The notes below the pieces were generated by a model. That model did no database searches, was not told where the DNA came from, and saw only the letters and a program-made list of their open reading frames with translations. Positions 45,501 through 53,659 of a DNA stretch of 64,000 nucleotides are shown piece after piece (the stretch's first letter is position 1; each line of letters starts with the position of its first letter). The translations under genes and the position numbers were made by a program. Source of the stretch: Candidatus Krumholzibacteriota bacterium (GTDB lineage Bacteria; Krumholzibacteriota; Krumholzibacteriia; Krumholzibacteriales; Krumholzibacteriaceae); the NCBI GenBank assembly GCA_016932415.1, contig JAFGCX010000035.1:13968-77967 (forward strand), given 5' to 3'.

Positions 45501-46017
45501 CCCCCCTGTCGCGCAGGAGCTCATGCGCGCCTGCCACCCATCCGCCACCGCAGTCTCCTCCCCATGTGTCGCAATCGACGACCGCCTGTTCGGAGAGATC
45601 GAGGATCCTCTGGTCGTATATCCTCGCGTGCGCCTCGAGCTGGCCGATCGCGGCGAAAGCCCAGCATGAGCCGCAACTTCCCTGGTTTTTCGCGATCGTA
45701 ACGCCGCTGTGTCCGCGCCAGTCGTAGTAAGCTGGCAGGGCGGCTGATTCGGCAAGGACCCGAAGGGGCATCTGTTCCCATTCTTCTGCCGTCGGGGGTA
45801 TCATGCCGCTGAGACGCTGCCTTTCGGCGTAGGGAAGCGAACCGGCGGTGGTCAATCCCGCCGTCCAGTGGCCTCCCTTTTCGGCGATCTCACGGTTGAT
45901 CCTGTCGACTCTTTCCCGCGGCGATTCCTCTTCCGCGGAAAAGGCTGCCGCCGAGAAGGCGAAGACAGCGAGGAAGATAAGTGATATCAAGTAACTTTTT
46001 CGATGACGCTGAAACAT
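42532..46017 (-). CDS. Secreted papain-like (C1) cysteine protease with parallel beta-helix and type-IX-type C-terminal domain
   Basis: A 1161-residue secreted protein. A signal peptide (to about 28) and a short propeptide precede the C1 protease domain with oxyanion Gln112, catalytic Cys118 in 'NQGSCGSCWAF', His251 in 'TPNHAVLLVGWDD' and Asn273 in 'MKNSWGEDWG'. Then come an Ig-like domain ('NGGEELDMEELYEINW'), a right-handed beta-helix region with many 'GGGIY' repeats ('SGGGIYLYQTNAVISGN', 'KNGGGIYALHSSVELENN'), a fibronectin-like domain and another Ig-like domain. It ends in a FlgD-like/type IX sorting domain ('LEQNYPNPFNGNTTIAYTLS ... RKIVYLR', about 1075-1161). The ATG has AAGGAGAG upstream. 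It is probably an extracellular protease; the beta-helix suggests polysaccharide or surface binding. Confidence 0.93.
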   Translation of the reverse strand: MFQRHRKSYLISLIFLAVFAFSAAAFSAEEESPRERVDRINREIAEKGGHWTAGLTTAGSLPYAERQRLSGMIPPTAEEWEQMPLRVLAESAALPAYYDWRGHSGVTIAKNQGSCGSCWAFAAIGQLEAHARIYDQRILDLSEQAVVDCDTWGGDCGGGWVAGAHELLRDRGAVHENCMPYQATDGLPCVMDGCEKLAWINSFWSISTQPSQIKQAIYDYGPVACGMFAHDDFSSYYSGCYDHDYADTPNHAVLLVGWDDNACGGEGAWIMKNSWGEDWGTDGFCYIQYGVCSIGSFPYQIEYQPSSVLVHLDNPNGGEELDMEELYEINWTLGRAVPDSVNVFLSFNSGDTYEMSLANGLEGTVDSLIWSVTETPVKSARIKIVAWLDGVIGGFDESDADFTIVGPPYKYVSPDGDNREPYSIPAWAAHNVQDAVDFADDNDTIMVAGEHVYVGPVTVSKPVWLLGGWNAGFSGRDPRVYISRLQSVGSVVSFMNTTTLPCGIDGFTIAGGTGKSALIPSNGLYGGGIFCYNSSPVIRNNTIFDCGYTNASGFSGGGGISCYNGDVTIEDNTIDSCSAQSGGGIYLYQTNAVISGNVISRSFPNADYGGTKNGGGIYALHSSVELENNSITSNSGYVYGGGVYARFSPVTSSGDTISGNSSKNTGGGLYIERSSFTGSRMSVIDNYSTSMAGGLFHKCASFSLKNSIIALNEAAFVGGGVYADSSWGEIINNTVDRNTAAFGGGNLFLANMETTSITNNLVTYGRKYGLQATSQVKITLQYNDIFGNFPEDLFMIDSDSTNIFENPHYADTTALDYHLALHSAGIDGGDPSLGGDPDGSTADMGAYGGEGALFAAPDHIAGLTASALNDSTIHIEWSALSSPGLDYYAIYSSLTDRFRPLETNFLGTVTGGLTTLDVTHLDGCHYYRVSAVDLAGYAGGYSPQARACVSGVDNIDPVVTVTLPNGGEYFETGDPVNIAWIATDNIGVDSVSIWFSSNGGDDFELVAQGEDNDSLYVWFAPSMVADSCLIRVVAFDSGLNEGEDTSDDFFSVFDPTGVGEDEEEPGTPVYATALEQNYPNPFNGNTTIAYTLSERCDVELSIFDPAGRLVRTLEKVTREPGRHFTAWDGKDGAKRSVTSGVYFCRIKAGKFRQTRKIVYLR

Positions 46018-46233
46018 AAAGGCTCTCTCCTTGAGTATCCGTGCCTGGCTTCCGACCGGTTATCTACCGAGCAAAAGTCAAGCCATCCAGGATTCCTCCT
46101 TACCGGGCGGGTATTATGATTAACAATAGGGAACAATGAGCGTCGGTACAAGCGATTTTTACCTCTCCAGGCCGGTCACGAGGCAATGCCGCCGGGACCG
46201 ATAACGTCCATTATATGGACAATAACTTCTTTC

Positions 46234-46262
46234 TTGGAAAGTAGAGTATGATATAGTATATT
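46234..46262 (+). promoter_or_regulatory. Sigma70-like promoter for the NifU-like gene
   Basis: TTGGAA at 46234-46239, a 17-base spacer and TATATT at 46257-46262, 34 bases upstream of the ATG. The remaining gap 46018-46233 shows no gene and holds the leader of the minus-strand protease. Confidence 0.5.
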
Positions 46263-46295
46263 TTTTCCGACACAACTTATTTGGAGGTTAAAATA

Positions 46296-46523
46296 ATGTT
46301 CGAAAAAGTAAAAGCGGTACTCGAGGAGATCAGGCCAAACCTTCAGGCTGACGGAGGCGATATCAAGCTTGTATCGGTCGAGGATGGAGTGGTAATGGTA
46401 AGGCTCAAAGGGGCCTGCGCCGGCTGCCCGATGTCGCAGATGACATTGACGTTCGGAGTGGAGAAGGTCCTCAAGGAGAGGATCCCCGAGGTGGTCAAGG
46501 TAGTTCCGGTACCTTTCGAATAA
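46296..46523 (+). CDS. NifU-like C-terminal-domain iron-sulfur scaffold protein
   Basis: A 75-residue cytoplasmic protein equal to the stand-alone NifU C-terminal domain (Nfu type). 'VLEEIRPNLQADGGDIKLVSV' and 'VRLKGACAGCPMSQMTL' with its C-x-x-C pair are the family signature; the two cysteines hold an Fe-S cluster between protomers for delivery to apo-proteins. The ATG at 46296 is used because TTGGAGG sits 9 bases upstream. It is monocistronic, with its own promoter and terminator. The window's Fe-S client of note is the dehydratase activase at 56328; the connection is speculative. Confidence 0.93.
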   Translation: MFEKVKAVLEEIRPNLQADGGDIKLVSVEDGVVMVRLKGACAGCPMSQMTLTFGVEKVLKERIPEVVKVVPVPFE

Positions 46524-46551
46524 CGGTTTATACGAAGCCACAGAGAAGCAG

Positions 46552-46583
46552 AAGGAGGAGGACAGCGGTCCTCCTCCTTTTTT
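46552..46583 (+). terminator. Rho-independent terminator after the NifU-like gene
   Basis: AAGGAGGAGGAC (46552-46563) pairs perfectly with GTCCTCCTCCTT (46568-46579) around an AGCG tetraloop and runs into T residues to 46583. Confidence 0.9.
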
Positions 46584-46618
46584 GTCATGTTTTTTGCAAA
46601 GAAATCAGGCGAGATGGA

Positions 46619-47158
46619 ATGAAAAGGTTTTATACGCAGAAGGAGTGCATCTTGCGATTTTTCCGCGCTATGGCAGGTAGTAATGCAATCTGGACCGGAA
46701 GAAGGAAAAAGTCCCTTCTTCGAAGGATCGGAATAGCCGGATTTACCCTACTCGAACTTTTCATCGTGGTGGAGATCATCGGTTTTCTCGCCACGATCGT
46801 CGTCTCGAACTACTATCGCTCCAAAAAAGCCGCCCAGGTCGCCGTCACCGTGCAGAATATCAAGAATGTCCAGGTGGCGCTGACATCGTACTTCGCGATG
46901 GAAGGGGAATTCCCCGCTACTTTGAACTCGATCTGGCTCCAGTTCTATGGCGGAAGAGTCGTTGCAAACCTCGAATATATCGGCGGCGCCACAGCGGGGG
47001 ACCAGGGTGGATGGGAGTTTTTCGCGAGCCACAGCGATGATATCAGGTTCAACGGACCGACATTCCAGGAGTACGCGATCAGAAGCACCGAAGAACTTCT
47101 TCCATATGCCCTTTACGTCTACGGCGACGCAGCCACCTCGGCCAAGATCATCCATTAG
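46619..47158 (+). CDS. Orphan type IV/II prepilin-like protein with long leader
   Basis: A 179-residue pseudopilin-like protein. The cleavage motif is 'GIAG/FTLLELFIVVEIIGFLATIV', with Phe42 as mature +1 and the essential Glu at +5 (Glu46). The leader of 41 residues is unusually long, though a start at 46670 would shorten it to 24; neither start has a strong ribosome site. A second acidic residue (Glu at mature +11, where most pilins have Ala) lies within the hydrophobic helix. The C-terminal domain is small and not recognised. No prepilin peptidase, secretin or pilus ATPase lies in the window, so its assembly partner is elsewhere. Confidence 0.82.
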   Translation: MKRFYTQKECILRFFRAMAGSNAIWTGRRKKSLLRRIGIAGFTLLELFIVVEIIGFLATIVVSNYYRSKKAAQVAVTVQNIKNVQVALTSYFAMEGEFPATLNSIWLQFYGGRVVANLEYIGGATAGDQGGWEFFASHSDDIRFNGPTFQEYAIRSTEELLPYALYVYGDAATSAKIIH

Positions 47159-47270
47159 TGGCTTAAATCTTCTGTAATTAATATCACGGATATTTTATCA
47201 TCGTTCATCGCGTGGGGGATGCCTCTATCCCGGCGCCATTCAAGCGGCAGGCAACGTATGGAGGAGAAAT

Positions 47271-48371
47271 ATGGATTATAAAAAAGCGGGATTCATCTTT
47301 GACGCCCACTGCGATACGGCGACCAGGCTCAAGGGGGACGATACCATCGATCTCGGGAAACGCCTCTCCGAAGGGCATATCGATCTTCCCAGGATGAAAG
47401 AGGCCGGATATGGAGCCCAGGTCTTCGCCTGCTGGGTCGATCCCGATCTTCCCCCCGAAAGATGGAACAGCAGCACTCTCGAAATGGCGGAGAGGTTGCG
47501 GGGACAGGTCGAAAAGAACTCAGGCGCGGCGGAGATCGTCAGAAAAGGAACCGATATAAGGGAGATCGCCGGAAAAGGAAAAATAGCGTCGATCATAGGT
47601 GTCGAAGGGGGGCACGCGATCGGTTCCGATATCGAAGCGCTCCACAGGCTCTACGATAACAGCGTCAGGTGCATGACGCTGACCTGGAACAACAACAACG
47701 AGATCGCTGACTCCTGCGAGGGCGAGGAAAGATGGAGGGGGCTGAGCCGGTTCGGCAGGGAGGTTGTGGCCGGGATGAACGCGATCGGGATGGTCATAGA
47801 TACCTCGCACAGTTCAGACAGGACTTTTTTCGATACGCTGGAGCGTTCCTCGAACCCGATACTCGTCTCGCATTCCTGCATGCGTTCGATCTGCGACGTC
47901 CCGAGAAATATCACTGACGAGATGCTGAAAGCTCTCGCGCAGAACGGAGGAGTCGTCGGGATAAATTACTTTCCCGCCTTTCTCGAAGAGGTATGCAGCG
48001 AGAGAATAATGTCTGTCTGGAACAGGTACAAGGCGGAGAGAAAGACTCTGGCGGCGAAGTATGGCGGCGACGTGGCGCGTGTGGACAGGGAAATACTGGG
48101 CCGGTATATGCTCGAGATCGACAAGATCCCGATGCCCGGTATCGACGCCGTCGGCGATCATATAGAACACGCCGTGTCGGTAGCGGGGATCGATCATGTA
48201 GGGCTCGGCTCCGATTTTGACGGAACGCCTGTCATGCCGGTCGGGCTCGGCGATATATCAGGGGTTCCCCTGATAGCGGAGGAGCTTGAAAAACGGGGAT
48301 TTACCGCTGAGGAGACGGACCGCGTCATGGGAGCGAACCTGGTAAGGCTTTTCGAAACGGTCTGCCGGTGA
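47271..48371 (+). CDS. Membrane dipeptidase (M19, renal-dipeptidase family)
   Basis: A 366-residue zinc dipeptidase. The ligands of the binuclear site are visible: His13 and Asp15 in 'DAHCDTATRL', Glu112 in 'GVEGGHAIGSD', His180 in 'IDTSHSSDRT', His201 in 'LVSHSCMRSI', and the C-terminal 'LGSDFDGTP' Asp. The fold is a TIM barrel; members hydrolyse dipeptides, including some D-amino-acid and beta-lactam-like substrates. There is no signal peptide, so it is cytoplasmic. The ATG has GGAGGAG upstream. It fits with the amino-acid permease and glutamate dehydrogenase as a last step of peptide use. Confidence 0.95.
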   Translation: MDYKKAGFIFDAHCDTATRLKGDDTIDLGKRLSEGHIDLPRMKEAGYGAQVFACWVDPDLPPERWNSSTLEMAERLRGQVEKNSGAAEIVRKGTDIREIAGKGKIASIIGVEGGHAIGSDIEALHRLYDNSVRCMTLTWNNNNEIADSCEGEERWRGLSRFGREVVAGMNAIGMVIDTSHSSDRTFFDTLERSSNPILVSHSCMRSICDVPRNITDEMLKALAQNGGVVGINYFPAFLEEVCSERIMSVWNRYKAERKTLAAKYGGDVARVDREILGRYMLEIDKIPMPGIDAVGDHIEHAVSVAGIDHVGLGSDFDGTPVMPVGLGDISGVPLIAEELEKRGFTAEETDRVMGANLVRLFETVCR

Positions 48372-48405
48372 GCCTGCTTCGAGGGGCCGGGGCAGGTCAT
48401 ATCGA

Positions 48406-50868
48406 TCATTCGATATCTTCTCCGCTGATCGTCCTGTCGAAGTCGCTATCGCCTGAAGGCCAGAATCCGCGGGCCGCTTTGAGGATGCCGAGCGGGGAGA
48501 TCTCCCGCGAATTGAAAAAGAATCCCCTGAAAGCTCGAAAATAGAGCGTCGTGTAATCGTTATCTATCCCCGCCATACTTGCCGCGGCTTCCACGGCGTC
48601 CCACAGCCCTCCGAGTTTGTCGACCAGGCCAGCTTCAAGCGCCTGCGAACCGAGGTAGAGCCTTCCCCCGGCGAGAGGATAGACCTCTTCCTTTTCGATC
48701 TTTCTACCCTCCGATACTTTCGTTATGAAGATCTCGTATATATTGCTGATACGCTTTTCGACCATGACGGATTCTTCTTCGGTGGCGTGCCTGGCGCTTG
48801 AAAAAGCGTCGGAATATTCCCCCGATTTGAAGGTCTCGTTATTGATCCCCGCTTTCTCATACAGTCCCTGAAGTACAGGTTTTGCCGAAACGACTCCTAT
48901 CGAGCCTGTGATCGTAAAGGGGTCGGCGTATATGGCGTCTCCATACATCGATATCCAGTATCCACCGGACCCGGCGATATTTGACATCGATATCAGCACC
49001 GGGATCTTCCTTTTTTCCTGTATATCACGGATCTCTTCCAGTATCGCGTCGCTTGCCAGGGCCGATCCGCCGCCGCTGTCGACGCGAAAGACGATAGCTC
49101 TTACGCCCGGCCAGTTGGACGCTTTTCTAAGAGAATGGACGATCGACGATGATCCCATCTTTCTTGAACCCCTGATCGGGTCGAGGCTGTTTTTACCCGG
49201 TTCGATGCTTCCGTAAGCTCCGACTATTGCTACGGCGGGAGGGGGCGCCCACCGGTCATCCCAGTAGATTCTGCCCGATACATCCGTAGTGGGGGTCGAT
49301 TCCGGGTCTTTCCTTCCGGCGAGCTTGCCGAGTTCTTCCACAGCTTCAGCCTTCCATCCGACCCGGTCGATAAGGCCCTCATCGACCGCTTCTTCCGGCG
49401 AGAATATCTGCCCCTGTGCGAGGCGGCCCATCTTTTCACCGCTTATTCCCCGTCCTTCCGCGATCGCCGCGGTCAGAAGGCGGTACGATTCGTTGACAAG
49501 CCCCTGGATCTCCGCCGCCTGCGCCACGGTGGAAGTATCGGTATACTGCGTGTGGAAAGAGGACTTGTATTCTCCGGCCGTCGAATGGTCCCATTCGATG
49601 CCGAACTTGTTGAAAAGATTCTTCAGCCTCTTGACTTCGAGGGAAACGCCGATGTTGCCGACCGTGCCGAGCTGAGGCGAGACGATCCTGTCGGCAGCGG
49701 AGGCGAGGTAGAGCTCTGAAGCTCCTCCGCCGGATGTCAGATAGGCGACGACAGGTTTTCCCGCCGACCTGACCTGAGATATCGCCTGGCGGATCTCGTA
49801 GAGATTGCCGCTCACGGGGCCGATGAATCCGCCGCCGAGGTTGCCGACACTAAGAAGCAGCCCATTGATATCCTCGTCATCGCGGATGTTCCGGAGCTCT
49901 CTCAGGAGGGTGTGCAGGTTGTTGTTTTTCGACCCGACAAGCTGAAACCTTCCTCCTTCATCGAGATATTCGCCGCTCACTTCCACCCTGGCGAAAAGGT
50001 CTTTCCTCACCAGGGTATCTTTCCTGTACGCTTTGCTTCTTTCGATAGAGATCGAATTGACGCTGTAGTCTCTGTCTCCGTCAGGGAGCATGCGGGTGGC
50101 GGTCCTGACCCTGCCGTAATCGAAGGCAAAGGCCAGCCCGGCGGAAAACTCCTCGTAAGGGTCGTCGCCAGGCCTGGAAAGATCCCTCGCGTACGTCCCA
50201 TATATTTCGATACCGGGGATTATCGCGAGACTTCCTCCCATAAGATAACCCGGCTTGAGGCCGTCGTTCAGATCGGCCTGAAAGCTCATCGTAAGCCTTT
50301 CATCAAACGGTCTAAGCGACAGTGCCAGGGTAAAACGGTCCTCGATAGGCTCTCCGCCGAAGCCGGGGCGATTCATGTCATTCCATACTCCCCCGAGCGA
50401 GAAGCGCCGGGATGGCCGTATCATGAATCCGAGGCCGGCGGAGAAGGGAGAGCCGTCGAGATCGATATCGCTTTTATTCCACGCCATCGAACTGCCTATG
50501 GTAAACCTTTCGCCGACAGGAATGGCAAGGCCGAGAGAAAGGGAACTCGATTTGAAGAGGCCGTTATCGAGCCTTGAATATCCCATGCCGATGTGGGGAA
50601 AGGCCAGTCCCGCCGTCACTTCTCTCATCCTGTCATAGCTGTAGGCGCCCCTTAGAAGCATCGAACTGTAAGGGCGCATCGCCAGCCCGGCGGGATTGAC
50701 GAAAAGGGCCGACACATCGTCAGTCTCAGAAACGAATCGATACGTGTAGATATCGCTCCTGAGCGGATATGTCCAGGGCTGTCCGGTCTCTTCGGAACGA
50801 AGCGCTGCAGAGTGGACAATGATAGAAGCGATCACGATCAGCATGGGCAGAATCTTTGTATTCTTCAA
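48406..50868 (-). CDS. sppA: SppA-type signal peptide peptidase fused to an N-terminal outer-membrane-barrel-like domain
   Basis: An 820-residue protein starting at TTG (50868) with AGAGGT upstream. After a signal peptide (to about 22), residues about 30-285 resemble PorV/UPF0164-like barrels: 'DDVSALFVNPAGLAMRPYSS' and a series of amphipathic strands. From about 290 come two S49 domains of the long (67K) SppA type, with catalytic Lys435 in 'AGEYKSSFHTQY' and nucleophile Ser634 in 'NIAGSGGYWIS', the same K-in-first, S-in-second layout as E. coli SppA. Normal SppA is a ~620-residue inner-membrane enzyme, so the 250-residue barrel-like extension is unusual. It probably cleaves residual signal peptides or membrane protein fragments in the envelope. 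Confidence 0.88.
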   Translation of the reverse strand: MKNTKILPMLIVIASIIVHSAALRSEETGQPWTYPLRSDIYTYRFVSETDDVSALFVNPAGLAMRPYSSMLLRGAYSYDRMREVTAGLAFPHIGMGYSRLDNGLFKSSSLSLGLAIPVGERFTIGSSMAWNKSDIDLDGSPFSAGLGFMIRPSRRFSLGGVWNDMNRPGFGGEPIEDRFTLALSLRPFDERLTMSFQADLNDGLKPGYLMGGSLAIIPGIEIYGTYARDLSRPGDDPYEEFSAGLAFAFDYGRVRTATRMLPDGDRDYSVNSISIERSKAYRKDTLVRKDLFARVEVSGEYLDEGGRFQLVGSKNNNLHTLLRELRNIRDDEDINGLLLSVGNLGGGFIGPVSGNLYEIRQAISQVRSAGKPVVAYLTSGGGASELYLASAADRIVSPQLGTVGNIGVSLEVKRLKNLFNKFGIEWDHSTAGEYKSSFHTQYTDTSTVAQAAEIQGLVNESYRLLTAAIAEGRGISGEKMGRLAQGQIFSPEEAVDEGLIDRVGWKAEAVEELGKLAGRKDPESTPTTDVSGRIYWDDRWAPPPAVAIVGAYGSIEPGKNSLDPIRGSRKMGSSSIVHSLRKASNWPGVRAIVFRVDSGGGSALASDAILEEIRDIQEKRKIPVLISMSNIAGSGGYWISMYGDAIYADPFTITGSIGVVSAKPVLQGLYEKAGINNETFKSGEYSDAFSSARHATEEESVMVEKRISNIYEIFITKVSEGRKIEKEEVYPLAGGRLYLGSQALEAGLVDKLGGLWDAVEAAASMAGIDNDYTTLYFRAFRGFFFNSREISPLGILKAARGFWPSGDSDFDRTISGEDIE

Positions 50869-50948
50869 TTTTCGACCTCTCGATCAATAGATTGCGAATT
50901 TCGGACGAGCCGGATCACCGGTATTTAATACCATATATACGTGTAAAC

Positions 50949-50981
50949 GACAAGGGCCATGTCATTGACATGGCCCTTGTC
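50949..50981 (-). terminator. Perfect 16-bp inverted repeat downstream of the transketolase-like gene
   Basis: GACAAGGGCCATGTCA and its exact complement flank a single T (50949-50981). It ends about 40 bases past the stop of the minus-strand gene at 51022 and lies just ahead of the SppA start, separating the two transcripts. The minus-strand tail is GTTTAC, so termination may depend on stem strength. Confidence 0.65.
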
Positions 50982-51021
50982 TGTCTGATCCTGCCGCATC
51001 GGAAAAACCACCGGCCGGATG

Positions 51022-53397
51022 TCACTTCCGAGCGGTTTTCTTTTCCATCGAGTCGGCGTATTTTTTGACAGCGTTCCATTGACCGGCGCCGTGAAGGCCG
51101 GCCTCTTCCAGCACCTTGTGAGCCTGGCCGCTTCCGAGGTAATGGCCGGCGCGGAAAGCGTGGAGGCTAGATTCGCGTCCCTCGCTCGAAGTGATCCACC
51201 TGTACATAGTCGGCAGCGTCAGACCGGTTATGGCGATCGCTTCAGCCGCCAGCTTGTCGGGATAGATCTTTTTCTGTTCAGCGTCGGGAAGCATCGTGAA
51301 GAGCTCCGCGCTGGCGACATAGAAGATATTCATGTTAAGGCCGGCTTCATCGATCCTGGGAAGGACCTCTTCGATGAATGTGTTCGTAATGCCGCTGCCC
51401 TGGAGGATGACAGTGCCGTGATAAGGGCTCTTCGATCCATCGGCGCGCCGGAGGGCGTAAAGGCCCTTGACGGCCGCTGTCGCGGGAGGAAGCCCAAGCG
51501 CCTTACGGTCGAAGATCTTTTCGTTCGGCCTGGTTACGAATGGAGCGATTATCGCCGGGCGTTTTTTCAGCGCCTCTATCACTAGCGGGTAGAGCTCCTG
51601 AGGATCCCATGGAGTCAGCGTTATCATTATCCCTTTGGGGAAGTTTTCCTGCAGAAGCTGAAGAGCCTGCGGGTCGGCATGGGTCGGGCCGTCCTCACCG
51701 GTCTTCAGGCCGGCGTGAGCGCATACGAGGAAGAAGGGATTGAAAGGCTGCTTGATATAATCATGTTTCCCCTGCTGCCCGATGCCGTGGAGCCGCGCCG
51801 TTATGTGCGTAAGAGCGGCGATGAAGGCGCCGTAGGACGAACCGGCGCCGATATTATGGCCGAATGATGAAAGCCCGGCCATGATCCCTCCCATGCAGTC
51901 TTCGCAAATCCCGCCTGTCAGGAGGATCCTCGATCCGGGATTGGATACGGCGTTGAAGAATCCTTCGCCGAATCCATCGCCGGCCTTCAGGATCGAAGTC
52001 GAGCCGAGAAGATCGGCCGAGGCGGCAATGATGGCGCCACCGGATTTCCTGTTCAGCCAGTTGAGGGTCTCGCCAAGGGCAGCCCTGAGAGTCTGGCTCG
52101 TTCCCGGCTTGTATGTCAACTCGGCGGGGATCTCGGTCGAGACGATATCGTCGCCGTAGACCTTGCTGACGTCGCAGGCTCCTTCGCGAAGCTTCCTGCC
52201 CGCGCCGGTCAACCTGTCGTGGGCGTCAGAGAGGCTCTTGCCGAAGAAACCGGCGATCTCGCCGTTCTCTTCAAGGACCTTCCTTATTACCATCAGGGTG
52301 TCGTAGAAGTTCTTTTCTATATTCTCGGGTGTCTTTTCCCCTTTGAAGGCGGGGAATTTCACTCCGAAACGCTCTTCGAGAGGCTTCAGCGTCCTGAAAT
52401 ATTCGTCGGAGCAGAAATCATGTCCCGCGCCGTGCGATTTTCTTCCCTCGATGCCGTACTGCCATCCCTTGATAGTGCGGTAGATGATCGCCGTAGGCTG
52501 ATCGTTCTGGCGCTTCATAGCCAGTTCCTGAGCCGCGAGGACCTGGGCGATATCCTTGCCGTTTTCGACAAAAATGACGTTCCAGTCGTGGAGGTAGCAG
52601 AATTCAGCTGGAGACCACTGCACGTAGTCGCCTGGAGTCTCTCCGTCGCGGCAGACTTTGTCGGAGTCGATCGACGACTGGTTCCAGTCGACGTGGAGCA
52701 TGATATTCCACATCTGGGCCGACGCGGCAGTCGCCATCGCTTCTGCGACCCTTCCCGGGGTCATTCCGCCCTCTCCTTCAAGGACATGGACGAAGGGAGC
52801 CTCTTTTCCGTAGGCATCCATCGCTCCGAACCCGAGGCCGAAGGAGGTGGTCACTCCGACGCCCGAGGCGCCGGTCGACAGCTTGACGAACGGAGTGATC
52901 GGAGAGGGGTGTCCGTCGAGAGGTTTCGCCTTGAATTTTTTGAAGAGGGGAGTCTCCTGCGTCGGGTTTCTCCGGAAGCCGAGAAGGTCCTCGAGTCTCA
53001 GCTGCCTCTCTTCGCCCGGGAGCATTTTGGGAATGGAGACTCTGGCGCATTCGTTACGCAGCGCCCACATCGCGTAAAGCCCCATCGCCTTGTGCCCGGC
53101 AGCGTACGAGAGGATATCTGCCCCGAGACATTCAGGGTCGCTGATGCAATAATCCATCGTGTTGAAAAGAAGGCTTTCAACGATCCTTCCAGAGGAGATC
53201 GACCCTCCCGGGTGGCCCGATTTGGGAACAAAGTTATAGAGGATCCCACAGAGCGTTCTGTAGATGAGATCATAGTCATCAAACATCCTTATCGTCTCTT
53301 GCGTCCCCCGGCTGGATCTGCTTTCAGGCCCTATTTCCGCGTAATAAGCGCGCCTTGGACCAAAATCGAATTTCTTACTGGACCCTTGTTTTGACAA
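51022..53397 (-). CDS. Transketolase-superfamily thiamine-diphosphate enzyme
   Basis: A 791-residue enzyme with the two-domain ThDP layout plus C-terminal domain. 'KSGHPGGSISSGRIVESLLF' and 'AAGHKAMGLYAMWAL' are transketolase-like. The cofactor motif reads 'LEGEGGMTPGRVAEA ... HVDWNQSSID', i.e. GEG where transketolases usually have GDG. The pyrimidine domain has 'GGICEDCMGGIMAGLSSFGH', 'AHAGLKTGEDGPTHADPQA' and 'ITLTPWDPQEL'. It is longer than usual transketolase (about 660) and shorter than AceE (about 890), so the exact reaction is uncertain (ketol transfer most likely). The TTG start at 53397 has GGGAGGG upstream. Monocistronic by position. Confidence 0.8.
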   Translation of the reverse strand: MSKQGSSKKFDFGPRRAYYAEIGPESRSSRGTQETIRMFDDYDLIYRTLCGILYNFVPKSGHPGGSISSGRIVESLLFNTMDYCISDPECLGADILSYAAGHKAMGLYAMWALRNECARVSIPKMLPGEERQLRLEDLLGFRRNPTQETPLFKKFKAKPLDGHPSPITPFVKLSTGASGVGVTTSFGLGFGAMDAYGKEAPFVHVLEGEGGMTPGRVAEAMATAASAQMWNIMLHVDWNQSSIDSDKVCRDGETPGDYVQWSPAEFCYLHDWNVIFVENGKDIAQVLAAQELAMKRQNDQPTAIIYRTIKGWQYGIEGRKSHGAGHDFCSDEYFRTLKPLEERFGVKFPAFKGEKTPENIEKNFYDTLMVIRKVLEENGEIAGFFGKSLSDAHDRLTGAGRKLREGACDVSKVYGDDIVSTEIPAELTYKPGTSQTLRAALGETLNWLNRKSGGAIIAASADLLGSTSILKAGDGFGEGFFNAVSNPGSRILLTGGICEDCMGGIMAGLSSFGHNIGAGSSYGAFIAALTHITARLHGIGQQGKHDYIKQPFNPFFLVCAHAGLKTGEDGPTHADPQALQLLQENFPKGIMITLTPWDPQELYPLVIEALKKRPAIIAPFVTRPNEKIFDRKALGLPPATAAVKGLYALRRADGSKSPYHGTVILQGSGITNTFIEEVLPRIDEAGLNMNIFYVASAELFTMLPDAEQKKIYPDKLAAEAIAITGLTLPTMYRWITSSEGRESSLHAFRAGHYLGSGQAHKVLEEAGLHGAGQWNAVKKYADSMEKKTARK

Positions 53398-53659
53398 GAT
53401 CGACCCTCCCGTTTAATACTGGTTGACCGGCCGCCGATCGCGGCAGTCGATGGAATCCCGGCTGTATTCTATCAGAAGCCGGATGCTAAATATATAGGAT
53501 TTGCCCTTCCGGTGTCAACCGGCCAGAGTACGGTTTATCTTGCGCCATCGAGCAAAAACATGGTATCTAGAGCTGAGCCGGAGGAAAAGTGGATCAGGGC
53601 ATAGACAGGAAGTGGATCTGAATTGTCCTGGTTTTGTATTTCATGGGGGCAGTTTTCCC

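Noticed and set aside
52219-53394. Open frame of about 390 codons on the plus strand
   Set aside because: Antisense to the transketolase-like gene, with no protein-like pattern.
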